From: Isoperla grammatica
Lineage: Eukaryota; Arthropoda; Insecta; Plecoptera; Perlodidae
Assembly (NCBI GenBank): GCA_945910005.1
Contig: OX246740.1
Coordinates: 1,736,736 to 1,800,735 of the forward strand
Direction: 5' to 3'
Length of the DNA stretch: 64,000 bases
Position 1 is the first letter of the stretch. The number at the start of each line of letters is the position of its first letter. The translations under genes were made by a program, and so were the position numbers. The notes beneath the pieces are model-generated. The model saw nothing but the letters and a program-made list of their open reading frames with translations, had not been told where the DNA came from and ran no database searches. Of the stretch, positions 51,746 through 63,575 are shown piece after piece.

Positions 51746-54623
51746 TTGATATGGTCATGATTTCAAAAGAATGGTCAGTTTACTTCACAATATACGTGGA
51801 GGCTGAAACACAGGCCAATATTCCGCAATTGTTGTTGTCATAAATAATTCAACACGCTGAAATATTGTTAACGACATCATATGAATATATTATTACAAGG
51901 AGGACACGGTTTCACCAATGATAATAATTTCAGTTGTATTATTTACATTATGATATGGGACACGTCAACCATATCAGCTCTCTAGTGATTGTACCCTAGA
52001 AATGGCAATCACATTTGCCTTGATGTGCCTCCCGCCATATTCCTTCAACATTCGGTCGTTATTGGCGATGCACTTACAGTACACGGCTAATGTAACTAGA
52101 AGAATAAAGCCAGCATGTCGCCGGGTCAGGTGAGAGGGGACGCATCGAACCTGGGTTCACGCGTCACTCTACATGAGTGAGCGCGAACATACACTCAATT
52201 CCGTTTTGGAATCTACATATTTTTGTGTTTGTATCCATATTTCCGGTAATATCTTTCGGTGCATAGCTATATGTATTGAAACCTACACATGGCTACTTCA
52301 TCGGGGAAAGGTTGAATACACTTGACACACTGGAAACATTTCAACATGTTGGGTCTATACACAGGCCTGGTTGTTGTACTTTCCGTCATTAGAACCTCGA
52401 AGAATATATGAATTTCGGTGTTATTCACAAATATACTAATTCCTGTGTTTTCTAGTAATTCAATTTTGGATCAATGTGCGCTCGATTATTCCTTCCATTG
52501 TCTGAAAGTTGTGCTTCGAGGAGACTAACAATGAAACTAATAGCTATTTTCCAAGGAGATAGAGTACGTTCATAATCTGGTGACCGTCTTCCACGATAGA
52601 CCAATATGTATCCATCAGTGGACCGCCTGGTATTCCTAGTGCCCTGATCAATCTCGACTGCGATGTCGATGCAGCAGGTCGATGCTACCGCTCGCCTGCT
52701 GTTAAATCCTAGTCTCCTGATTCAAACCGGCGGCGCCTCCAAACCATGCATACAAATATGTGTATTTTTATAAGTATATCTATTTCCAAATAGACTATAG
52801 GGTGAATACGGGCCTCGTGTACGTCCACCTTAGTTTGTGCTGTGAAATCTGTGGGACTTATACAATCATTTCACGGGATTGTCGTGACAATGTTATAAAA
52901 TAACCCTCCCTAAAACTCACATGGGTACAAGTGTTTGTAAGTTCCCCATTGAATCGCGACGCCAAACTGAGCCACCTGACTGTTCGAGCCAGCGATCACG
53001 ACAAGTAACGGTCCCACATCAAGCGCACCGATCAGAGTGACCATTGCTTCAGCTCCAACACACGGTAAATAACAACTCGGTTTTTACAATGAAAACTACA
53101 AAATTTCCTTTTCCCATGATACGTTATATTTATGTTCGTAGGAGGCAAGCAACTAAATGGCCAACATTGATTACTATAACCTTAATCAATGTTGAGTTCG
53201 CAATTAAAAAACGGAAGATTAAATTAGCAAAGAGTAATTGCTTTAGTCTCCCCGCCGCTCCCGCAAAGCAAAGAAAACCAAACCAGAGCACTTAGTTGCT
53301 AGTAAGCTCACTGTTACAAGGACTTATGAACACAGACAACAATATACTTTTTCTAGACTGTCTGTCACAGAAATTTATGTTTCGCAAACCACTGATAAGA
53401 TGTTAGATACAGACAAAAGGGTTTGTTTCAGGTACAAGTCTTCCCCACCCGCTGGACGGTGTGGCCTTCACGTCCACGTGGACTGACTTTTCTCCGGTTG
53501 CAATCCACTTTAGCAATAAAACTCATGGTCTCCTGATCAAATCTGTGAGTTAGTTATGGCGTTTCCCAATGGGCTGGACTCTGTGCGCAATGGCTAGTCT
53601 ATTGTACTGTTGTGTATTGTTGCCCTATTTGTTAAAGACGCACTCAGTGCGATCTAGTGCAGCCACTAGAAAATGCCATAAGACAATCTTTATTTAGTCG
53701 AACCACGAGGTGAGCGCCTGCTTACTTCTACTCTCCTGATCAATCTCCCGCACGCTGGGTCAACAGCACACGGGTGCAAGCAGGCAGGCAATTGTTTGTT
53801 ATCTCGTTTGCATGCACTCACAACAACGTGCATGCGACGGAATGCACAAGAGGTCACATGACCTCCGACCACGAGGGTTGGAATAATGATGGGCTATCAC
53901 GAGAAGACCGCGGTCGGCTATACCGGGAAAACACAATACCGTTTACGTATAACGCGTGCACACATACCCACACGGTTCTTGGAACAAGTGTTTTCGGGGG
54001 TCACGTGACTGTACCCGGCCGGCCTCAGGGAGGTCTTATAGCATGTGGGTTGTCTAGGGTCCGATCGAACGGGATCGTAAACCTTTAATGGCAAATTAAA
54101 TTATATAATATAAAATGATATAAACTGCCTGATAAGAAGTAAGGGGAACGCGATTGCTCAGGTCGTGAGGTCTGCGTCACAACAAACACCACGACGGCGG
54201 GGGTGGAACCCCAACACCCCCGATTCTCGCACTAATTTTCAAACTATGTGATCGATTCAATTAACTGTGTTCAAACCACACAATTATTGGGCAAGTTCAC
54301 GGTGCCGCCCCCCCCCCCCCCCCCTCCACTACTTTCGCTCCAACCATCAAAACCACAGTGAGTAAATAGTGTTGCGGAATTAATTCCAATCGGGGATGCT
54401 GGCACAATATACTTTCTATTCTCTAGAACACAATACAAAGTTACTAGGACACTTTTCCCAAAAATGGCCAGTTCAATAAATAGAAAACATCCATTATAGG
54501 TAAGAATCCACAATCAGGTTTTACACAAAAATCTACCAGAGAATGTATGAGTGGCAATATAGATCTCCAAACAAAAAGTGAAATATTTCCAAGTATTACG
54601 CAGTTATCATTTTTCTTATATAT
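51746..54623. other. Unique DNA without supported genes
   Basis: Open frames of 60-104 codons show no recognisable domain. A C17 run lies at 54,308-54,324. Confidence 0.45.
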
Positions 54624-54631
54624 GTGTAGAG

Positions 54632-55552
54632 CAGCGGTTCTTAAAGTGGGGGGCGCGCCCCCCTGGGGGGGCGCGAGTAGCATGTAAGGGGGGCGCATGA
54701 AGTTGTGAAAATGATTTGTGGCTGAGTATTTTGTGTTATCTCGCAGATGTTTCGAAAGATTAAATGACTTGAACACTTCACTCCAAGGTCCCAATACAAA
54801 CTCATTAATTTTGTTTGATAAAATAAATGCATTCGTAAAAAATCTTGACATTTGGAAACGAAAAGCTACAAATGGCTGTCTTGACATGTTTCCATTCTTA
54901 AGTGAGTTCATTGAGGGAAATGAGTTGAGCATCGTTGATATTCAAAAAGTGATCATTGAACATTTGGCTAGTCTCAAAACTCAGTTCAAACACTATTTTA
55001 GTAGTGATTGGGCCATTGACGATTACGACTGGGTAAGACACCCATTTAATTCCAAAGTGAAAACGAGTCACCTTTCACTTGCAGCCCAAGAAGAACTGGC
55101 AGAACTTTCAAGTGATAGAAATTTGCAGGGAGTATTTGAAACCAAATGCATGAGTGACTTCTGGTTGTCTGTTTCAAGCGAATATCCACTTTTAACAAAC
55201 GTGGCAATTACCGTCTTGCTACCATTTGCGTCGACATATCTTTGTGAAACAGCATTTTCTGCGCTGACATACATAAAATCAAAATATCGCTCTCGTCTCA
55301 ACGTAGAAAAAGATCTTCGAGTTGCCCTATCAACGATAGTGCCGAATATTGACCTCTTGTGTTCGAGATCTCAAGCCCACGTCTCACACTGACAAGGTAA
55401 GAAATTATAAAGTGCATTTGAATAATCATGTAGCAACAAATGAATTTTGTTATTGTGTATGACTGTATGTATGGTGAAAGGGGGGGGGGGGGGGCGTGGG
55501 ACCTACTGTCCTTCAAAAGGGGGGCGCGCTTCAAAAAGTTTAAGAACCACTG
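54632..55552 (+). mobile_element. Deleted hAT-family DNA transposon with 8-bp target duplication
   Basis: The element starts CAGCGGTTCTTAAAGT and ends AGTTTAAGAACCACTG, imperfect terminal inverted repeats of the hAT/Charlie type. It is flanked on both sides by GTGTAGAG (54,624-54,631 and 55,553-55,560), an exact 8-bp duplication as expected for hAT. Sub-terminal GGGGGGCGCGC blocks are also inverted. At 921 bases it is far too short for a complete hAT element, and it contains only the end of a transposase. Confidence 0.93.
54715..55392 (+). pseudogene. C-terminal fragment of a hAT transposase (ZBED5/SCAND3-like)
   Basis: About 225 codons stay open between TGA at 54,712 and TGA at 55,390. No ATG lies near the start: the frame opens on GTG and the first ATG is over 50 codons in, so it is a remnant or an exon, not a complete gene. 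The end carries the hAT dimerisation signature: FW at about residues 148-149, then CETAFSALTYIKSKYRSRL at 176-194 (counted from the GTG at 54,718) and an LRVALS stretch. The glutamate of the CE motif is generally placed as the last acidic catalytic residue. The BED zinc finger and the first two catalytic aspartates, normally several hundred residues upstream, are absent. The overall look is of the ZBED5/SCAND3 group. The absence of stops or frameshifts suggests a relatively young element or a later internal deletion. Confidence 0.85.
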
Positions 55553-55560
55553 GTGTAGAG

Positions 55561-56160
55561 TACATTTTAGTTTCTATTTTTACCCAAGTGAGAATAATTA
55601 AAACCCTTGTTCGAATGGGATCTGCCATGCAACGGAATGGAACGTTTGAAACGTGGCCCAGACTCGGGAATGTGGCGTTCTCTTGTAATATGTCCTCGTA
55701 TCGACCCCGCCGCCCCCGCCCCCGCCCAGTGGCAACGGGGGCGGTTGGTTTTCAGGGTTAACAGCCCGCTGGTTGACGACCGTCAACGTTCTTACAACCG
55801 AATTAAGCGTTCATTAACAACTAACTCGGGGCGAGATCCACGTCCACTATACTTCCATTCTTCTCATCACCTCTAAACTCATTCAACAAATTAAGACATT
55901 ATTATATTTAATTAAGGGCAGCTGAAGATTTAGCTCTACTTTCAAGAGTATCTCTCTAGCAACTGCAATTGAGATCTATTTTAATGTAACACGTGCTTGT
56001 ATAGACAATTTTTAACTGAAAATCTCAAGTATAATGTAATCAATATTGTAATTATTTACATTCCACAATAACACTCGCATGCAGGTATTTCTGCTCCATG
56101 GTGCTCGTCAGATTAACCCGATGTGCTCCCCTTCAGGATTGTTAGGGCGAAACTGCATAT
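55561..56160. other. Unique DNA
   Basis: It contains a CCGCCCCCGCCCCCGCCC stretch near 55,706. No gene supported. Confidence 0.45.
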
Positions 56161-56335
56161 TAGGGTATTTTGACAGTTGGGAAGGAATATCCAAGAGCTG
56201 TTAGAATAGGACTTACCATAAGCATTTGCCTTGTAACTGAGGAAACCTCGGGAAATACGTAAGATTGGCGGGGACTGGAATCGAACTCAAAACCTCCCGG
56301 ATTAGAGTATCGCGTGTTATCGCTGAGCAGCCTCG
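56161..56335 (-). repeat. tRNA-derived SINE, family C, copy 2
   Basis: The reverse complement matches 32,711-32,890 in order: GAGGCTGCTCAGCGATAACA-type head, GATACTCTAATCCGGGAGGT, B box GAGTTCGATTCC, TTTCCTCAGT, AGTCCTATTCTAACAGC and CTTCCCAACTGTC. Confidence 0.7.
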
Positions 56336-56339
56336 TTTG

Positions 56340-57400
56340 GTAACATTGCATTCGTACGATTTTATGGAAAAGTATAATATATGGATTTATATTCCTATAT
56401 TAGACACCTATATTCGAACCATGTCTTGCATACAATCGTCGCCTGAAACGTGACGAGACGAACACGATGAGAACATAGCGTGGACTAGGATTTATGTATT
56501 ATTTTACCCTAACGCAACGGGTCATTTATTGAAGGCGGAAGACGAGTGTTTGTATTCTTCTTCAGCACCTACAATTACAAATTACAATAAAATATACGTG
56601 TTTTTATTTTGAAACTACGACGAGTTGCAGCGCTAGCAATCAATTTTTCTTGTTCGTGTTCTCTTTTCTCTCTAGTATAGTTTGTTTAGTTATTGTGTTA
56701 TTGTTTGCTCTTTTGATTTGTTCCGTGTTTTTCTATTGTTCCATATTAAATTGTTGTTTTGTTATTGTCCTATTCGTTTGTAAAACAGTTTCATAACTAA
56801 ATAACATAAACACTACAAATATATAAACACTTCTGATTGGCTCTTCCATATTATGCAAACGCGTTATTGTTACGAATTTACACCCATACAATGTGTGTGA
56901 TTATTCCTATCATTACTATTATGGTTTATAGTACTGAGTACTGATGATGAAAGATACTGATATACAAAGGCAAACCAGTTTTCAATCCTATATGATGATA
57001 CAACTCGTGTAGAAATATGCGATACGCGAGAGTTTAATACAACTAAACAACATGAGTGCATGCATTTTATAGCACAGTTCGAGTCTTTTATATTGCATTT
57101 ATCATCCGGTGCCCCATTGCAGACTAGTTTACATACATTTCAAATGAGGCGGCAACGAAGAAATGAAACAAAAATCACACACAGATGTTTTAGTATGGTA
57201 AACGTATACTTGGTTAGAATGGAAATCCGCATTTATGAAAGTTCGCACGTTGTTTGTCGCGACAAAGATTCGCGCATAGATACGAGTTTGCACGATCACC
57301 ATTCAAAAGTGTAACATAAACCTGTGTCTATACTTTCAATCCTAACTTGAGTTATACAATGATGCAATTCTTTATTGACTTACACGGCAAAAGAACACAA
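56340..57400. other. Unique AT-rich DNA
   Basis: No gene or repeat recognised. An 84-codon frame at 57,060-57,314 has no known similarity. Confidence 0.45.
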
Positions 57401-57505
57401 GCTCACTCGTCGATGGTGTTCGGAGCCTACAGGGTTGGCTTAGTCGCTTTAAATTAACCCCCACTGAAAATCGACTCTAAATAACAAATATGAATTTATT
57501 TATTG
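57401..57505 (+). repeat. Dispersed repeat family B, copy 2
   Basis: GCTCACTCGTCGATGGTGTT, AGCCTACAGGGTTGGCTTAG, TCGCTTTAAATTAA and CCACTGAAAATC are shared with copy 1. The GAGTGGGTAGA block has been lost from the tail. Confidence 0.75.
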
Positions 57506-59020
57506 GGTAATAAAAAACACCTACACCCTAAAAGGCCAATGAAAACTTTGGATATCTTAGTTGATGCAATCCGACGTGTTAGTAAGATACGGATAGACAT
57601 TGTATCATGACAGAACAATACAACACTACTGTAGAACCGTACATAACAGTAAAAGTAAATTCAATATGGTGCTAAAAAGATGATATTCAGCAATGGTGTT
57701 CTAATGAAAAACAATAAACATTGTCGAATATTTCAACCAAAATGGAGCTGTCTTATCAGCATGGCGTAGACACTTACTTAAATAATTTGTGTATCCTTAT
57801 TCATACATCGGTGCGAATTTGTACAGCCACGTATAGAATATTTGTAACCGTTTTGTTTACTAATTCCTAGCCTAGATCTATCATCAATTCGATGTATCTG
57901 ACGTAACTAATTTCCAAGGCGGCTGATTCGCTCGCAAATAACGTGCAACGTGAAGAAAGGAGGAACGTAGCCTGCTCCTGTCCAAACGGAGCGCTGATTG
58001 GCCAGCCAGCTCAACGTCGTGTGTGTGTGTGGCATAACATTATGGAAGTGGGACAGCCTAGTTTAGTTTAATGAATGAATACAGGCTTCATTGAGTCGCC
58101 TCGTCGGTCGTCGGCTAGCGTGCGATACCTAACCATAACACTTTGCATAATATCGTTATGCATTGGGGGGCGGTGGCGCATACATGCACATTAGACGTCT
58201 GTGGGCGGACAAGTCTAGGCGGCGGTGGAAACCCCTCTCTGTCTCTCGCTCTCTCAGCTCAAACTGTTTTTTAGCAAGGAATACAACGTGAAATGATATC
58301 CCCGCGAGAATGTTTTCTGCCGGTACGCACCGTGCGCACTCTACATTAGACACTCGCCCGGTCGAGGTGGGTCCCTCCTCGTGGTGACCGGTATCCGGCA
58401 AGACCAACCCCATAACCTGACGCGTGACGGTGGCGTGCAGGGTGCATGGCAGTGCAACAGACAAGATACGAGTGGCAGATCACAACAATCAAGAAGCTCG
58501 TATTTGCACTGGAACGAGTGGATGTCGGGAGCATGGCTGCACTCGGTGCGCGTGCACTGGTGGAGTTGAAGACGTCCCCGTTGCACCGGTGCACGTGCAC
58601 TCTACTTCCAGTGCAGGGACAACAAATGCGCACTAAAACACCATGTTACGCTGCAATAATCCTGTTTGTTTTGTAACTTCAACAATTTTTCAATTTTGTG
58701 TAACACGTTGGTGAAACACAGAAGGACAAACTTTGACGCGTAAAAACATTTATTGAAACTAACTTCATTCATGAGACTATAAATTCTCTTAGGGGTGAAA
58801 TTTTTCTTACCTTTCTTTCAAAACACTAAAAAGTAACTTTAGCTAGAGATGACCTCGTGTTTTGGGTAGGTTACGTTCTCTCAACTAAACTTTTGATTTA
58901 GGTAGATGGTTCATTCTCCCACCAGGGATAAATGTTTACACCAAACCAAATAATTAGAGAATTTCGTGACAGTTTATAGAACTATTTTTGATTAATGGTT
59001 TGTTACTTCAGTTGAAAGTT
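57506..59020. other. Unique DNA without supported genes
   Basis: A short (GT)n lies at about 58,019-58,031. The GC-rich part at 58,150-58,640 is open in several frames (up to 102 codons) but no product is recognised; GTGCACGTGCAC and CGTGCACTGG motifs cluster near 58,550-58,600. Confidence 0.4.
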
Positions 59021-59079
59021 GGTAACAAGTCACAAACGCCGGTAACAAGTCACACATAACGGTAACAAAACACAAACGC
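59021..59079 (+). repeat. Short 20-bp tandem repeat, 3 copies
   Basis: GGTAACAAGTCACAAACGCC recurs at 59,021, 59,041 and 59,061 with a few substitutions. Confidence 0.85.
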
Positions 59080-59600
59080 ACAGATAGTGCATCTGTGTAT
59101 TTTGGAAATGTCCACTTTTCTTAGTGAAATAATATGGTTCTGTTCTTCACAATCTATATGGGTTGTAAAACGATGTTGTTTGATGCCATGGTTGTACCGC
59201 GCTAGACGCAAGACGGCGGCGAGGCGAACTACAACATAGCAGGCGGTGCGTAGGCTTTCAACATGTTGTTCTAGAGCGAGTAGGCGGTGGCTGCACAGCG
59301 AGGGGGTGTGGCTCATTGCTCGTTGGCCACGTGGGATTATTCCTGTCCAATGCAGTAGGCCAAGTATCCGTCTACCGGTCCATGACACTGGCACTTTGGT
59401 GCAGCCATAGCGACGAGACAATGCTATAATCTTACCTACTGAAAATTAGTACTTTTACAGAGTGGAGACAAAATGCATATTTCTTTAGTTTGCATTGGGT
59501 TTAATAATACCTAGTTTTTCATAATTTTTAAGTCTCACCTAACAAGAATTTTACAATACTATACATGCAAAATTATTCCTGAGTAATCATGCGAAAATAT
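59080..59600. other. Unique DNA
   Basis: A 123-codon minus-strand frame (59,050-59,421) has no recognisable domain. No other structure seen. Confidence 0.4.
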
Positions 59601-59603
59601 ATC

Positions 59604-59660
59604 AGTTCGAACCGGGAATCGAACTCAGGACCTGCTGCACTATAGTATGAAGTCACTCGT
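59604..59660 (-). repeat. tRNA-like SINE fragment
   Basis: The reverse complement contains GAGTTCGATTCCCGG, a good polymerase III B box in a T-arm-like setting. It directly precedes the 71-bp array. Confidence 0.35.
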
Positions 59661-59760
59661 CTGGGTCTGCTTGTGTTCCGAGAAAACTGAACCTCAGATG
59701 GGCAGGAAGTGGCCGCAATGCCAAGTATGTCCGCGCCAGGTGAACGATGCTAGGAATGTC

Positions 59761-60658
59761 GCCGGTGCAACCTTACGTCACAGCCGCCTAGACCCGTGCA
59801 AGGAATGTCAGCGCCGGATATCGGTGGCGGTGCCGGTGCAACCTTACGTCACCGCCGCCTAGACCCGTGCAAGGAATGTCAGCGCCGGATATAGGTGGCG
59901 GTGCCGGTGCAACCTTACGTCACCGCCGCCTAGACCCGTGCAAGGAATGTCAGCGCCGGATATAGGTGGCCGTGCCGGTGCAACCTTACGTCCCCGCCGC
60001 CGAGACCCGTGCAAGGAATGTCAGCGCCGGATATCGGTGGCGGTGCCGGTGCAACCTTATGTCACCGCCGCCTAGACCCGTGCAAGGAATGTCAGCGCCG
60101 GATATCGGTGGCGGTGCCGGTGCAACCTTACGTCACCGCCACCTAGACCCGTGCAAGGAATGTCAGCGCCGGATATCGGTGGCGGTGCCGGTGCAACCTT
60201 ACGTCACCGCCGCCTAGACCCGTGCAAGGAATGTCAGCGCCGGATATCGGTGGCGGTGCCGGTGCAACCTTATGTCACCGCCGCCTAGACCCGTGCAAGG
60301 AATGTCAGCGCCGGATATCGGTGGCGGTGGAAGGTGCAACCTTATGTCACCGCCGCCTAGACCCGTGCAAGGAATGTCAGCGCCGGATATCGGTGGCGGT
60401 GGCGGTGGGAGGTGCAACTTTACGTCACCGCCGCCTAGACCCGTGCAAGGAATGTCAGCGCCGGATATCGGTGGCGGTGGCGGTGGGAGGTGCAACTTTA
60501 CGTCACCGCCGCCTAGACCCGTGCAAGGAATGTCAGCGCCGGATATAGGTGGCGGTGCCGGTGCAACCTTACGTCCCCGCGCCTAGACCCGTGCAAGGAA
60601 TGTCAGCGCCGGATATCGGTGGCGGTGCCGGTGCAACTTTACGCCACCGCCGCCTAGA
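59761..60658 (+). repeat. Minisatellite, 71-bp unit, about 12.5 copies
   Basis: The unit contains CAACCTTACGTCACCGCC, TAGACCCGTGCAAGGAATGTC and GCGCCGGATATCGGTGGCGG. Units are 70-79 bases, the longer ones gaining GGTGGC or GGGAGG copies. Proximal degenerate pieces (CGCGCCAGGTG, GCTAGGAATGTC) at 59,730-59,760 may be worn units. Confidence 0.96.
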
Positions 60659-61040
60659 TTCGGACAAGACGCTTTGCGGCCGCGGGGTAGTAAGCTTGAC
60701 GTTGCCGAACACTTTGTGCTGTGCGTTGTACACTGGTATTTCAACCAAGCTCGACTTGGGAGTTGGGATCCCTCCCCACCTCAAAGACATAACAAGCTCA
60801 CTATGATTTTCTAGCGGCAAATAGCTAAATTATTATAGACGTTATAATTTTGAAATCCATATTATGGTAGATCAATGTAGCCAAACCCTTTGAAGACAAA
60901 GATAAACCATATCAGTATAGGTCCGAGGCCGCCAGTATGAGATTATAATAAGTTACCGGGGCCAATGAAATATAATTTAGTAAACCCTTACAATCAATCA
61001 AAATACGTACGTTTAAAGTATGATGTGGTATAATGATACT
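60659..61040. other. Unique DNA
   Basis: Nothing recognised. Confidence 0.5.
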
Positions 61041-61178
61041 AAATAAAATAAATTCACATTTAGATTCTACCCACTCAGTAACTAAACTGATTTGCAGTGG
61101 AGGACTTTAATTTAAAGCAACTAAACCAACCCTGTAGGCTTCGGAACACCATCGACGAGTGAGCGATAACCAATCAAA
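61041..61178 (-). repeat. Dispersed repeat family B, copy 3
   Basis: Read on the minus strand it has ATTGGTTATCGCTCACTCG, CGATGGTGTTCCGAAGCC, CAGGGTTGGTTTAGT, GCTTTAAATTAAAGTCC and the GAGTGGGTAGA tail. It is the most complete of the three copies. Confidence 0.75.
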
Positions 61179-61290
61179 GAGTGAGCGACATTCATTAGAA
61201 GATTCTGAGCTGAAATCCCAGTTGGCAGTCGTCATTCTCTTCCTCAGACCAAACCCCCTCCCTAACCGCTTTCTACTTTGTCATTTTCCT

Positions 61291-61332
61291 CGTCTGGGCC
61301 CCAAGTCACTCTGCCAATCGTAAGAGATGACG
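61291..61332 (+). repeat. Dispersed repeat segment, second copy of the 199-256 core
   Basis: CGTCTGGGCCCC is followed by AGTCACTCTGCCAATCGTAA and GAGATGAC, matching the core at 199-256 at most positions. Confidence 0.5.
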
Positions 61333-61615
61333 AAATGAGGTATTTCCCTTTCCCTCCGTTTAACTTCTTTGACAGTCCTCCTACTTGTCCTCTACTCACA
61401 CTTCACACCCCCAACATCACACGACCCAACGGTCAAGCGAGTCGTAAAACAGCAATTACAGCAAATAAATACGAATCATTTCACAAAACCCAATCATGAT
61501 ATATTTACACACACCTCCATTGACAGGAAGGCCAAGATAACCACGGATGAAATGAAGTCAAGACGCGATACAACGAACATACATACCATGATGTGCAAAA
61601 ACTACAACCGCGTCC
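61333..61615. other. Unique DNA
   Basis: Two overlapping open frames of 73-83 codons, no recognisable product. Confidence 0.4.
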
Positions 61616-61616
61616 C

Positions 61617-62369
61617 TTGAAGCACTTGACAGAACGTGTACAGTCACTTGCTACAGATTGAAGCACTTGACAGAACGTGTGCAGTCACTTGCTACAGATT
61701 GAAGCACTTGACAGAACGTGTGCAGTCACTTGCTACAGATTGAAGCACTTGACAGAACGTGTGCAGTCACTTGCTACAGATTGAAGCACTTGACAGAACG
61801 TGTGCAGTCACTTGCTACAGATTGAAGCACTTGACAGAACGTGTGCAGTCACTTGCTACAGATTGAAGCACTTGCCAGAACGTGTGCAGTCACTTGCAAC
61901 AGATTGAAGCACTTGACAGAACGTGTGCAGTCACTTGCTACAGACTGAAGTACTTGACAGAACGTGTGCAGTCACTTGCTACAGATTGAAGCACTTGACA
62001 GAACGTGTGCAGTCACTTGCTACAGATTGAAGCACTTGACAGAACGTGTGCAGTCACTTGCTACAGATTGAAGCACTTGACAGAACGTGTGCAGTCACTT
62101 GCTACAGATTGAAGCACTTGACAGAACGTGTGCAGTCACTTGCTACAGATTGAAGCACTTGACAGAACGTGTGCAGTCACTTGCTACAGATTGAAGCACT
62201 TGACAGAACGTGTGCAGTCACTACAGATTGAAGCACTTGACAGGACGTGTGCAGTCACTACAGATTGAAGCACTTGACAGAACGTGTGCAGTCACTACAG
62301 ATTGAAGCACTTGACAGGACGTGTGCAGTCACTTGCTACAGATTGAAGCACTTGACAGAACGTGTGCAT
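61617..62369 (+). repeat. Minisatellite, 41-bp unit, 19 copies
   Basis: The unit TTGAAGCACTTGACAGAACG, TGTGCAGTCACTTGCTACAGA repeats every 41 bases from 61,621 to 62,195. Three consecutive units near the right end (from 62,195, 62,232 and 62,269) lack TTGC and are 37 bases, and the 62,232 and 62,306 units carry CAGGACG instead of CAGAACG. The last unit is partial. The shortened units clustered at one end show local spread of a deletion. Confidence 0.96.
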
Positions 62370-62866
62370 GTAGCTATTAGTGCGAGTTCAACAAGTAGTA
62401 GAAAACTGCAGCTTGTCGTAATAAGATTTGATGTTGCCCGCAGACACGCTTCCTCGATATAAAACCACACAATCGAATACAATGTGTGTTCAAGCTAAGT
62501 GGATTCAAGCTTAGAACGAGAGAAGCCGACGGGGAGGATCCCTTGCAGCAAATGTGAAGACAGTTCGGAGTCTATCGCGGCGCATAAAACTCGATGTGGC
62601 GTGAAAATAAAGAACAGTCGGAGATCAAACCTCGAGAAAGTAACTGGTCTAATGCAATCAAAAGTCCATCGGCTACTGAGCGCGAGCTATACAGTAGGCG
62701 GTAACAGCTGTTGTTGTGGAGCTATGTATTCAAGAGCTGGGATTTCAACGTCTACACTCACTAGCCGACATATATGAATCAAGGGTATAGTGGTCCTGTC
62801 CCAACGTAACTAGTCTCATCCAATAGGGATAAGTTACGGCTTACGCCCTTGGTTTGATACCAGCAG
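62370..62866. other. Unique DNA without supported genes
   Basis: A 92-codon frame (62,499-62,777) includes a CxxC-x9-H-x4-C pattern that could be half of a zinc finger, but nothing else supports a protein. The stretch 62,790-62,860 shares a TCCAATAGGGATAAGTTACG-like block with family D copy 2. Confidence 0.35.
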
Positions 62867-62867
62867 G

Positions 62868-63004
62868 GCGATTCTGAATGGGTGACGATAAGTTTATCAC
62901 CGGTTTTGATCATTACAAGAAGACGATGACCTAATCACCGCCTTGCATTCGCCTTTAGTAACGACCAAAACCGATGATAAACGTCGTCGCCCAATCAGAA
63001 TCGC
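62868..63004. mobile_element. MITE-like palindromic element, copy 2
   Basis: The left end reads GCGATTCTGAATGGGTGACG, then ATCACCGGTTTTGATCATTA. The right end, read on the other strand, begins GCGATTCTGATTGGGCGACG and continues to ATCATCGGTTTTGGTCGTTA. Arms are about 50 bases around a 35-base centre. The inner blocks match the element at 3,126-3,272. No coding capacity; target duplication not defined. Confidence 0.7.
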
Positions 63005-63529
63005 ACTGCCGAAGAGAATACTAAAATAGGCATGGCATGTGATGCAACTTTACACGACGATAGAAGCATCCCTGTCTTCAAGGGATACTCCAGCCATAAA
63101 GTCTCTTGGTTCCGATCAGGAATGGCTCTCTAACGGAACAACTCCCACGCGGAACAACGGCCAACCCGCTATATTACCGATCAGTGCAACGTTGTCGCGT
63201 TTAGGAGTCGTTGCTTTGATAGCCTATTTACATATTTATGGGATGTGTTGTTCCGTGTGTGAGATTTGTTCATCTACTACACCGAACCTTGCAGACAAAT
63301 GTGGGCCGACGCGGTATTGCAATGTGTGGGAGGGGAGTTGTTCCCTCATGAGCTATAGTTGAGCTTCGAGTAGAGGACGACCGCGTATACTTGTCTTGTC
63401 CTAAGCTTACGATTCACATACTGACGAAATTGCAGAGTTCAATGACAGCAACTTAATTTTTCACTCATCTTGTGGTGGAGTAATATTGGTAGTGGTATTA
63501 TTGATAATTTTCGATTATATATTGGAATT
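63005..63529. other. Unique DNA, no supported gene
   Basis: A 107-codon plus-strand frame (63,039-63,362) has no recognisable domain. Confidence 0.4.
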
Positions 63530-63575
63530 CTGTAAACCCCAACCACAGTGGGTGTGGCTAATGAATGAACTATAC
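63530..63575 (+). repeat. Dispersed repeat family D, copy 3 (partial)
   Basis: TCTGTAAACCCCAACCACAG followed by TGGGTGTGGCTAATGA matches the central part of copies 1 and 2. Confidence 0.45.

Noticed and set aside
62499..62777. A zinc-finger protein fragment
   Set aside because: Only one partial CxxC...H...C pattern is present, with no second finger, no proper spacing to a final ligand and no start or splice support.
63039..63362. A 107-codon plus-strand frame
   Set aside because: No known domain and no repeat-element similarity that I can see; length is within chance for this base composition.
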